DNA from: Atribacterota bacterium
GTDB lineage: Bacteria > Atribacterota > Phoenicimicrobiia > Phoenicimicrobiales > Phoenicimicrobiaceae
Assembly (NCBI GenBank): GCA_030599445.1
Contig: JAUVOA010000078.1
Location: forward strand, 1 to 7,000
Direction: 5' to 3'
DNA length: 7,000 nucleotides
Position 1 is the first letter of the stretch; every line of letters begins with the position of its first letter. The notes beneath the pieces are model-generated. The model worked only from the letters and a program-made list of their open reading frames with translations. It was not told the DNA's origin and ran no database searches. Positions 1-4,829 of the stretch are shown piece by piece. Made by a program: the position numbers and the translations under genes.

Positions 1-2
1 CA

Positions 3-128
3 AATTATATTTTTATATTATTTATAATTAGGGATCTTTTCTTTGGATATAAACATTTAATGAGACACAAAATGAAATATCTAATCCCTTACGAAAAGTT
101 AGAAAAAGTTATCGAATTATTGAGCTAG
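3..128 (+). CDS. Possible 3' end of an unidentified gene, cut by the window edge (weak)
   Basis: One + strand frame is open from the window edge to a TAG at 126-128, giving about 41 codons. The last part reads MKYLIPYEKLEKVIELLS, which is lysine/glutamate-rich and looks like the end of a charged helix. There are ATG codons at 60 and 72, but no convincing ribosome binding site in front of either, so it would be the tail of a gene starting outside the window. The first 60 bases are so AT-rich that an open frame there means little. The final bases (104-128) are shared with 1624-1646, where a second copy also ends in TAG in the equivalent frame but with different residues. It could equally be non-coding repeat sequence. 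I do not recognise a family. Confidence 0.25.
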   Translation, partial: NYIFILFIIRDLFFGYKHLMRHKMKYLIPYEKLEKVIELLS

Positions 129-148
129 TACATTTGTCCCTATTTATT
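104..148. repeat. Diverged repeat pair, copy A (partner at 1624-1670)
   Basis: This stretch matches 1624-1670 with scattered substitutions. The best block is around CGAATTAT.GAGCTAGTACA. Read on the minus strand, both copies give similar residues after a shared TAG (NNSITFS here, DNSVTFS in the partner). This fits two decayed copies of one mobile element placed on either side of the phosphatase gene. The match was found by eye and its exact ends are uncertain. Confidence 0.5.
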
Positions 149-221
149 CACTAAAATTGCGATAAATGAATGAATCCTGAAAGAATTCATGAATTTTGAA
201 TGATAGTATAAAAGAAATCAT

Positions 222-257
222 AACAATAAAAGCGGTCGAAAGAACGCTTTTATTGTT
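222..257 (-). terminator. Strong hairpin terminator after the phosphatase gene
   Basis: A perfect 13-bp stem pairs AACAATAAAAGCG (222-234) with CGCTTTTATTGTT (245-257) around a 10-base loop. The A-tract and T-tract lie in the stem itself, so it can act as an intrinsic terminator in either direction. It begins 23 bases beyond the stop codon of the minus-strand phosphatase gene, the natural position for that gene's terminator. It would also stop any + strand transcription coming from the left. Confidence 0.85.
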
Positions 258-279
258 ACTGCTTTATATATTATTGTAA

Positions 280-1257
280 TTAATCACCTACAACCCATCT
301 TTCCAAAGCATTTTTCCTGTAGGCATCTTTTTCTGCGGGAGTGGCTCCCCAATTAAATTCAAATATGGCTCCATCCCAGTCTCCATATGTTGGGTTAGGC
401 AACACAATAAATTCTATACCGAATTTATCTTTGTCTGCTTCGGCAGCAGCATTTCTCTCTTCTAAAGTTGTATGATAGTAATCTTCTGAAAAATCGTTAC
501 AATTGTCACCCAGGTAAAAGATTACTTCATACTCTTCTAAAACCATATCCCTTCTTGGCTGTTTATTGCTGGTATCTGTTCTTAGCATTAGATGTTTTTC
601 GTCCACATTGGGAAATCCTAGATCCAAGAGATTTTTCATTGTTCCTTCGTAACCAGGAGCTATTTTTCTATTGGTTACATAAAAAGTTTCTACTCCCTGT
701 TCATGAGCATAGTTTAAAAATTCTACTGCACCAGGTATAGCCTTGGCTTCAGCCGCCTGCATCCAGACATCCCATGTTTTTGAAGAGTAAGCGTTTTCTG
801 TCCCTATCAATCCTGCTTCATAGGCGCTATTATCTATAACAGCTTCATCGCAATCCACAACGATTGCCAGGGGTTCAATAGAAATACCTTCAGCTAATTT
901 TTTATCTATCAGAATTTTTGCCAAATTGAATGCCTGATAGCAGAGAGCCCTATATTCTGCTGCAGTTTGCATCCACAAAGTTGCCATAACCAATTGTTCG
1001 TTAAAATCTTTAGTCGTGTAAGCCGGTCCTAATCTTAAAACCTCACCAATATAAATTTTCCTAACATCCTCGATGTTATTATATTCTGCTAAATCTCGCC
1101 AGTTTATACCTAATTCTGCTCCAATTTTTATTAAACTGTCACCAGGTTGAACTGTGTAAGTTTCACTGTTGGCAAATGCAATAGAAGTCACCAAAACAAC
1201 AATCACTAGTACTTGAGAAATCATTCCCAAAATTTTTCTTGATTTTTTCCCAAACAT
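280..1257 (-). CDS. Secreted LysM-domain class C acid phosphatase (5'-nucleotidase e(P4)-like)
   Basis: The product has 325 residues from the chosen start. Residues 8-29 form a hydrophobic signal segment ending AFA-NS, a signal peptidase I type site with no lipobox cysteine. A LysM domain follows at about 33-77 (YTVQPGDS...) and should bind peptidoglycan. The rest is a HAD-superfamily class C acid phosphatase. The W.QTAAEYRALCYQAFNLAK block (95-114) is typical of the e(P4) lipoprotein family. Motif I is D135-C-D137-E, motif II is VTNR with T195, the motif III lysine is probably K232, and motif IV is GDNCNDF with D251 and D255. All four catalytic aspartates are present; residue 139 is Ala where Thr is common. 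The family dephosphorylates nucleotide monophosphates and other phosphomonoesters outside the membrane, so phosphate or nucleoside scavenging is inferred. The start is ATG at 1257 because GGAGG (1270-1266) lies 8 bases before it. The ATG at 1272 overlaps that site. I see no clear promoter. Confidence 0.93.
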   Translation of the reverse strand: MFGKKSRKILGMISQVLVIVVLVTSIAFANSETYTVQPGDSLIKIGAELGINWRDLAEYNNIEDVRKIYIGEVLRLGPAYTTKDFNEQLVMATLWMQTAAEYRALCYQAFNLAKILIDKKLAEGISIEPLAIVVDCDEAVIDNSAYEAGLIGTENAYSSKTWDVWMQAAEAKAIPGAVEFLNYAHEQGVETFYVTNRKIAPGYEGTMKNLLDLGFPNVDEKHLMLRTDTSNKQPRRDMVLEEYEVIFYLGDNCNDFSEDYYHTTLEERNAAAEADKDKFGIEFIVLPNPTYGDWDGAIFEFNWGATPAEKDAYRKNALERWVVGD

Positions 1258-1430
1258 TTTAAAAACCTCCATTTTATTTTATTTTTTAGAACTTAAATAT
1301 AATATAAGATAAGAAATGCTCATTATCCTTCTTTTATTGATAAATTTTTAGTAAAATCTATAATACGATAGTATTCATAAAGCGCTTTTCGTCTTTAATT
1401 TGAAAAAATAAATTAATGCTTATCGTTTTA
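1258..1430. other. Leader region upstream of the phosphatase gene
   Basis: This AT-rich stretch holds the ribosome binding site of the phosphatase gene (1266-1270) and presumably its promoter. On the minus strand there are several TATAAT-like runs near 1300-1312, but none has a matching -35 box at the usual distance, so I do not name a promoter. No open frame looks coding. Confidence 0.4.
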
Positions 1431-1431
1431 A

Positions 1432-1458
1432 TGTGACAAGGGGCGGTTCTTTGTCACA
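1432..1458. repeat. REP-like palindrome
   Basis: TGTGACAA (1432-1439) pairs perfectly with TTGTCACA (1451-1458) around a GC-rich loop, GGGGCGGTTCT. Palindromes of this GTGACAAGGGG.CGGTTC style recur in many Firmicute genomes next to small REP-associated (IS200-like) transposase genes; I state that from memory, not from a search. A GGGGACACATTCT motif and a transposase-like tail lie just to the right, which fits the same kind of element. Confidence 0.55.
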
Positions 1459-1514
1459 CTTTAATTCTCGATACTATACCTATAAATGGGGACACATTCT
1501 ATTTTTTCTATGGT

Positions 1515-1643
1515 TTAGCTTTCCACTTTACGAGGTCATCCTTTAGAACGTCTATCTACAGCAATACCTAAAGTTTCAACCATCTGGATAAGAAACTCCT
1601 CAAGTCCTATAGATTTTTCGCTAAAAGTTACCGAATTATCGAG
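1515..1643 (-). pseudogene. Decayed C-terminal fragment, possibly of a REP-associated transposase
   Basis: Read on the minus strand from a TAG at 1646-1644 to a TAA at 1517-1515, the frame gives LDNSVTFSEKSIGLEEF, then LIQMVETLGIAVDRRSKG, an in-frame TGA (1538-1536), then PRKVES. The TGA stands where CGA (Arg) would give SKGRPRKVES, so a single transition explains it. A helical stretch followed by a basic, proline-containing tail resembles the C-terminal HTH region of small Y1 (REP-associated) transposases, and the neighbouring REP-like palindrome and GGGGACACATTCT motif support this. The catalytic HUH and tyrosine parts are absent, so the family call is inference. The + strand is also open here (about 44 codons ending at 1646), but its translation looks less natural. 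Confidence 0.4.
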
Positions 1644-1670
1644 CTAGTACACCTTTCCTACTTTTTATTT
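1624..1670. repeat. Diverged repeat pair, copy B (partner at 104-148)
   Basis: Partner of 104-148, sharing AAAAGTTA.CGAATTAT and GAGCTAGTACA followed by a T/C-rich run. Here it adjoins the transposase-like remnant on its left and runs up to within 10 bases of the stop codon of the cytochrome b5-like gene. The two copies are about 1.5 kb apart, in the same orientation, and flank the acid phosphatase gene. Confidence 0.5.
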
Positions 1671-1680
1671 CTCAATCACC

Positions 1681-1932
1681 CTAAATCCTTCTTTTATATG
1701 AATGTTCTAATATTCCTACCACCGGAAATTTTTCAAGCATTTCAGCTCCATGAGGAGCTACTTTTAGATCCTCAGTTAAGTCTAGACCGGCTTTGTGCAG
1801 AACTTGGTGTTTTCCTTTTTTCCATAAAAAACTACGGGATACATCATACACTTTTCCCTGGTAAGCAACAAAAATTGGCATACCGTTTTTCCCATTATAC
1901 TTACCAAGTTCTGCTTTAGTAAATTTTCTCAT
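1681..1932 (-). CDS. Cytochrome b5-like heme/steroid-binding domain protein
   Basis: The product has 83 residues and is a single cytochrome b5-like domain with no signal peptide or membrane segment. The family pattern is clear: RKFTKAELGKYNGKNG, P19-I-F-V-A-Y-Q-G-K-V-Y-D-V (19-31), LWKKGKHQVLHKAG (36-49), DLT (51-53), APHG (59-62) and KFPVVGIL (68-75). Candidate heme ligands are H42, H46 and H61, with Y24 and Y29 as alternatives because related MAPR-type domains use tyrosine. Such small cytosolic proteins are predicted to bind heme and serve in electron transfer, but their partners are mostly unknown. The start is ATG at 1932, with GGAG (1945-1942) 9 bases upstream. An in-frame TTG at 1953 would add seven residues (LDLEFTQ) but has no binding site. 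The gene follows the Dps-like ferritin gene by 90 bases on the same strand, so the two probably share a transcript. I see no terminator hairpin after its stop. Confidence 0.9.
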   Translation of the reverse strand: MRKFTKAELGKYNGKNGMPIFVAYQGKVYDVSRSFLWKKGKHQVLHKAGLDLTEDLKVAPHGAEMLEKFPVVGILEHSYKRRI

Positions 1933-1973
1933 TTGAGTAAACTCCAAATCCAATTCAAAAAATGAGGAAAAGA

Positions 1974-2001
1974 GGGTTCCTTAATCGAATCAAGGAAACC
2001 C
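1974..2001 (-). terminator. Terminator or attenuator hairpin between the ferritin and cytochrome b5 genes
   Basis: On the minus strand GGGTTTCCTT (2001-1992) pairs with AAGGAACCC (1982-1974), leaving one bulged base and a 9-base loop, and a T-rich run (TCTTTTCC) follows. It lies between the ferritin stop codon and the cytochrome b5 start, so it could lower transcription of the second gene relative to the first. A small competing hairpin (AAACC 2009-2005 with GGTTT 2000-1996, minus strand) uses part of the same arm. Whether the two alternate is speculative. Confidence 0.6.
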
Positions 2002-2022
2002 CTTGGTTTATTCTAATCTATT

Positions 2023-2574
2023 TTATTTTAAAAACTTAGAAACAAAAGGAGAAGTCTCTCCCCTACGCAAGAAATGACCGGAAGGACCTTCTCCTAAAAA
2101 TTCAGAGAACCAGGACTCATGTTCAATCTCTTCATTAAGAATTGCCTGGGCTAAATCGTAAGTACGATGGTCTTTACCGGCAGTCATATTACAAACTTGA
2201 GTATACCCGCGTACTGCACACCTCTCTGCTTCTACCAAAACCTTTAATATCTCTCGGACATCAGTAGGGTCATCAGGTAGATATGCTGGAGGACAGGCAG
2301 AAATATCGTGAAAATCGTTCATGTTTCGAGGTAATTTTCCATCCAATTCGTAAATCCGTGGAACTAAAGCCTCAAAATGATTACGGTCCTCAATCCTCGC
2401 TGTTTCAGCAATCTCCTTTATCCCTTCTCCCTCCAAGCCGATTAAATTAAATCTAAGTATAGTATAATAATAGTAAGTTGTTAGTTCTGCGGCAGCATTT
2501 TTAACTAAAAGCTCTACTAACTGGTCAACATTAATCCCTGACCTCTCTACCATTTCTCTAGTTACTTTAGCCAT
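2023..2574 (-). CDS. Dps-like (DPSL, COG2406-type) ferritin-like protein
   Basis: The product has 183 residues and is a four-helix ferritin-like protein of the archaeal/bacterial DPSL ('thioferritin') group. This group forms dodecameric shells that oxidise Fe(II) with peroxide and store it, protecting DNA. Metal-site residues fall in family order: E30 in AAAELTTYYYYT, E62/D63 and H66 in RIEDRNHFEA, E115/E117 in VEAERCAV, and E149 and H152 in NEEIEHES. C94 and C119 are 25 residues apart, matching the paired cysteines beside the metal site that define DPSL proteins. The C-terminal block GPSGHFLRRG..SP.VSKFL is also characteristic. The start is ATG at 2574 with AAGGAGG (2590-2584) 9 bases upstream. 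It has no signal peptide, so it is cytoplasmic. It is the first gene of a probable unit with the cytochrome b5-like gene. Control by a peroxide or iron regulator is plausible, but I see no clear PerR or Fur box. Confidence 0.92.
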   Translation of the reverse strand: MAKVTREMVERSGINVDQLVELLVKNAAAELTTYYYYTILRFNLIGLEGEGIKEIAETARIEDRNHFEALVPRIYELDGKLPRNMNDFHDISACPPAYLPDDPTDVREILKVLVEAERCAVRGYTQVCNMTAGKDHRTYDLAQAILNEEIEHESWFSEFLGEGPSGHFLRRGETSPFVSKFLK

Positions 2575-2631
2575 TTTTTTAAACCTCCTTCTTTAAATGT
2601 TACTTATTTATATTTATTTAAATTGCATAAT

Positions 2632-2637
2632 ATTATA
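2632..2637 (-). promoter_or_regulatory. Probable -10 box for the Dps-like ferritin gene
   Basis: A perfect TATAAT (minus strand, 2637-2632) lies about 60 bases before the start codon. At 17 bases upstream the hexamer is only TTTCAA, a poor -35 match, so the promoter may need an activator or a different spacing. Position and sequence make it the best candidate, but it is unproven. Confidence 0.4.
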
Positions 2638-2659
2638 TCTTAGACACCCCTCCCTTGAA

Positions 2660-2900
2660 ATTTATATCAAATGTTGAGATCCTAAGGTAAAGTTAGAAGC
2701 ACAATCTTTTTTAAACGAAATATTTGCTCCATATTAGTTTCTCTTTCTAATCTTCAATTTTTCTCATTCATTAACAACGAAATATTAATTTAAGCGCTAT
2801 GCCGAATAACTTAAAATAACCGAACTACTTCGTTTATGCTTCCAAGTTGGCATATTTTGCGAAGTACTTCGTTGCAGTAATATAATTTTACTATATTTAC
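2660..2900. other. AT-rich intergenic region with no gene seen
   Basis: No frame here looks coding on either strand. It contains a perfect 12-bp palindrome, CGAAGTACTTCG (2860-2871), with a related sequence ACTACTTCGTTTATGC about 35 bases before it, and two copies of AACGAAATATT (near 2714 and 2774). These could be regulatory or decayed repeat sequence. I can assign no function. Confidence 0.35.
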
Positions 2901-2901
2901 T

Positions 2902-3003
2902 ATACTTCAAATCTTTTAAAAATCCTTCTTTTTCTGTGAAATATTTAATAAAAACAAAAGCCCTTCAGCAAAAGCCAAAGGGCTGGAAATGTCTTGGCTC
3001 CCC
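2902..3003. repeat. Hairpin repeat, copy 1, with extended left arm
   Basis: The core at 2959-3003 contains the stem AGCCCTT (2959-2965) with AAGGGCT (2978-2984), then GGAAATGTCTTGGCTCCCC. On the minus strand the stem is followed by TTTTGTTTTTA, giving a terminator-like shape. Its left arm (2902-2958, with TTTAAAAATCCTTCTTT) is shared with copy 3 (4581-4670) with one small gap, so about 90 bp are repeated directly. The + strand frame through the core reads SPSAKAKGLEMSWLP and then meets TAA at 3004. Confidence 0.85.
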
Positions 3004-3176
3004 TAACGTTTTCTAGTTCGAACTCAATTATTCAAGAATTGCGAAAAATCTATAAACTAAAGGAGTTAATTAACCTTCCTGTAAGAGTATAAACAATGTT
3101 AAATTGCCTATTTTCATTTATTTATCAATAAAATATACCCCCTACTCTTATTCTAACTAAATATTATGTAAAGTAA
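3004..3176. other. Spacer between repeat copies 1 and 2; no gene seen
   Basis: This is AT-rich sequence with no convincing open frame, promoter or strong hairpin. An AAGGAGTTAA string near 3060 resembles one after copy 3 (near 4729), suggesting the homology of copies 1 and 3 may continue weakly past the core. Confidence 0.3.
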
Positions 3177-3206
3177 GTTATAATTTTTTATGAAAACCTT
3201 AAGAAA

Positions 3207-3238
3207 GAAAAAAACCCTTCAGCAAATGCCAAAGGGCT
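3207..3238 (-). terminator. Terminator for the serine hydrolase gene, formed by repeat copy 2
   Basis: Read on the minus strand, the copy 2 stem AAGCCCTTTGG...CTGAAGGG is followed directly by seven T residues and TCTTTC, a textbook intrinsic terminator. It lies about 135 bases beyond the stop codon of the serine hydrolase gene, with no better hairpin in between. Confidence 0.65.
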
Positions 3239-3257
3239 TGAAGTGTCTTGGCTCCCC
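3213..3257 (-). repeat. Hairpin repeat, copy 2
   Basis: The stem CCCTT (3215-3219) pairs with AAGGG (3232-3236), with an inner GC pair set and an A-rich loop, followed by GAAGTGTCTTGGCTCCCC. The homology with copy 4 continues to about 3344, roughly 130 bases in all. The left flank differs from copies 1 and 3, so the family has at least two flank types. Confidence 0.85.
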
Positions 3258-3372
3258 AGACAGAACGATTTTCGCAACTTTTGTACAAGTGTTGAGACTG
3301 AAAATGTATATCATAAGCTAGAAAAAATAATTAGGATCTGTTAAGAATTAATAATAATTTATATTTATATCT

Positions 3373-4536
3373 CTACATTATGAAGAGATCGATGAATTCG
3401 GCAGCAAACGGTGAATTGAGTACATTGCCCTCTCCAAGACCGAATGATGCGCTTGCTCCGTCACTGTTTGCAAGCAGAATGAGGGTTGTTTCTTCTTCCG
3501 GTATTTTTAAAATTAAAGAAGAATAGGCACCTGGTTCATAGCCGTAATGCCAAATTAATTTTATACCCTCATATGCCTGTACAAACCATCCCAGCCCATA
3601 AGGTAAAGGCTGTCCGCTGTTGGAGGGAGTAGATGTAAACATTTCTTCTTTTGATTCCTCCAAAACTAGCAGGTTTTGGTCCATGGCAATATCAAACTTT
3701 GCAAGGTCGGGAACTGTTGATATCATCCCGGCAGAAGCATATATTGCTCCTTCGGCATAATCAAAATTTGAAAGCACCGGGTTCCCTTCTTTGTCTACTT
3801 GATAGGGTTTTGCGCAATCTTTCAGGACCTGGATGTTTGCATTATCACTATTACCTGGAAAAGTTCTGTTCATCTCAAGAGGTTCAATAATCTTTTTCAC
3901 AAGCTGTTCTTTAAGGTTCTCCCCTGATACGGCCTCTATAACAAAGGTTAAAAAAGCATACAATAATCCGTTATATTGATACTTTTCTCCCGGAGTCCCC
4001 TGCGATGTATGGGTCAAGTGGTGTCTGACTGTGATTCGTTCGGTATTACAGTTGTAATCCTGAAACAGAAAGGCAATGGGATAAGAATCATCATTTTGCA
4101 GCTCTATCATTCTATCACATGCGCTTGCATATCCCTGATGAGGTCTGTCATCGAGGGGCACGGGTGGTAAAGTTATATCTTTTAAAACATCTTTCATTTC
4201 AGAATTCAGATTTAATTTATTTTCTTCTACCAGTTGCATAATAAGTGCAGCAGCGAATGGTTTGGTGAGAGAAGCAATGTGGTAGGGGGTGTTTTCAGTT
4301 GCCAGCATTTTATTCCCAACATCTGCATAGCCAAAACCTTGGTTAAAAATAATCTCCTGTCCTTGTAGTATTGCCACAGATATCCCGGGGATATTTAACT
4401 CTTCCCGCAAACTTTCAATTTTTTGTTTAAAAGTTTGAATACGGTCTGAAGATGCCAGGACAACTGCCTGCCCCCAGATTACAAGCAATATAAATACCAT
4501 AAGTACTGCAATACTAATAAACAACTTCTTTTTCAT
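3373..4536 (-). CDS. Secreted beta-lactamase-family serine hydrolase (S12 / class C fold)
   Basis: The product has 387 residues. Residues 1-29 are a signal peptide or membrane anchor (MKKK, a hydrophobic run, then VVLA-SS). The beta-lactamase/penicillin-binding fold follows, with nucleophile S89 in S-L-T-K92, a second motif Y188-N189-G190 (in KYQYNGLLYAFL) and the third motif H330-Y331-G332 (WHYGYEPG). The second motif lacks Asn at the usual third place of Y-x-N; several S12 serine hydrolases of this type share such a YNG. The family includes D-Ala-D-Ala carboxypeptidases, esterases and peptidases, and resistance to beta-lactams should not be assumed. It acts outside the membrane. The start is ATG at 4536 with AAAGGAG ending 8 bases upstream. 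It stands alone, between hairpin repeats 2 and 3. Its base composition looks richer in G+C than the aldo/keto reductase gene, judged by eye. I found only a weak promoter candidate (TTGTAG at 4589-4584). Confidence 0.9.
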   Translation of the reverse strand: MKKKLFISIAVLMVFILLVIWGQAVVLASSDRIQTFKQKIESLREELNIPGISVAILQGQEIIFNQGFGYADVGNKMLATENTPYHIASLTKPFAAALIMQLVEENKLNLNSEMKDVLKDITLPPVPLDDRPHQGYASACDRMIELQNDDSYPIAFLFQDYNCNTERITVRHHLTHTSQGTPGEKYQYNGLLYAFLTFVIEAVSGENLKEQLVKKIIEPLEMNRTFPGNSDNANIQVLKDCAKPYQVDKEGNPVLSNFDYAEGAIYASAGMISTVPDLAKFDIAMDQNLLVLEESKEEMFTSTPSNSGQPLPYGLGWFVQAYEGIKLIWHYGYEPGAYSSLILKIPEEETTLILLANSDGASASFGLGEGNVLNSPFAAEFIDLFIM

Positions 4537-4580
4537 CGTATCTTCTCCTTTAATTTAATTATTTAATACACTATTTTTTT

Positions 4581-4670
4581 ATACTACAAGTCTATTTAAA
4601 AATCCTTCTTTTTTATAAAATATATATAGAAAAGAAAAAGCCCTTCAGCAAAAGCCAAAGGGCTGGAAAT
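4581..4670. repeat. Hairpin repeat, copy 3, with extended left arm
   Basis: The core stem AGCCCTT (4639-4645) pairs with AAGGGCT (4658-4664) and is followed by GGAAAT. After that the sequence departs from the other copies, and the TCTTGGCTCCCC part is lost or changed. The left arm (4581-4638) matches that of copy 1. The arm forms part of the upstream region of the serine hydrolase gene, 45-100 bases before its start, so any promoter of that gene lies in or beside the repeat. Confidence 0.85.
4633..4664 (-). terminator. Terminator after the aldo/keto reductase gene, formed by repeat copy 3
   Basis: On the minus strand the copy 3 hairpin (7-bp stem with an inner GC pair) is followed by TTTTTCTTTTC. 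It lies about 165 bases after the stop of the aldo/keto reductase gene and before the serine hydrolase promoter region, so it would separate the two transcription units. Confidence 0.6.
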
Positions 4671-4829
4671 TATCATGCTGGAGACCTAGAGTTATATGAT
4701 CGCTCGATTTTAGAGGAGGATCACTAGAAGGAGTTAAAAGACCATCGGAAATGATGTACTCTCCTTAAAGTAGACAGAAAAACAAAAATATATTACTAAA
4801 AGGGGAGTATTTTCATTTCTAAAAAAAGA

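Larger units (their letters stand above)
3177..3344 (+). pseudogene. Relic reading frame spanning repeat copy 2, unknown family
   Basis: The + strand frame between TAA (3174-3176) and TAA (3342-3344) is open for 55 codons but has no ATG and no ribosome binding site. Its second half, SWLPRQNDFRNFCTSVETE then NVYHKLEKIIRIC, matches the frame after copy 4 (PRQNDYRTFCMSDETEK then VYQELEKMIRI). From AGA to the stop there is no gap between the copies. By my count the differences are about 10 at third, 5 at second and 3 at first codon positions, including synonymous CGC/AGA and CTA/TTA changes. That pattern points to past selection as protein, so this is probably the C-terminal remnant of a multicopy gene. 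I do not recognise the family. Confidence 0.4.

Noticed and set aside
183..200. AATTCATGAATT palindrome left of the terminator
   Set aside because: It is a short AT-rich palindrome expected by chance, with no gene for which it could be an operator.
1698..1919. Open + strand frame opposite the cytochrome b5-like gene
   Set aside because: It is antisense to a well-supported gene, has no ribosome binding site, and its translation resembles no protein.
2628..2640. ATAATATTAT near the ferritin -10 box considered as a PerR box
   Set aside because: The half-sites lack the one-base centre and outer bases of the 7-1-7 PerR consensus. In such AT-rich DNA the match is not meaningful.
2951..3003. Hairpin repeat considered as a riboswitch or structured RNA
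   Set aside because: The conserved part is one simple hairpin plus a short tail. I could not match it to any riboswitch core I know, and it sits after genes rather than in their leaders.
3651..3890. Open + strand frame opposite the serine hydrolase gene
   Set aside because: It is antisense to a gene with intact catalytic motifs; the frame is a by-product of its codon use.
4563..4589. TTGTAG / TATTAA considered as the serine hydrolase promoter
   Set aside because: The spacer is only 15 bases and the -10 is weak. It is kept as a remark in the gene entry rather than as a feature.
4764..4776. CTTAAAGTAGACA, resembling an IS3-type terminal repeat (TGTCTACTTT) on the minus strand
   Set aside because: Only one short end is present, with no partner repeat, target duplication or transposase sequence nearby.
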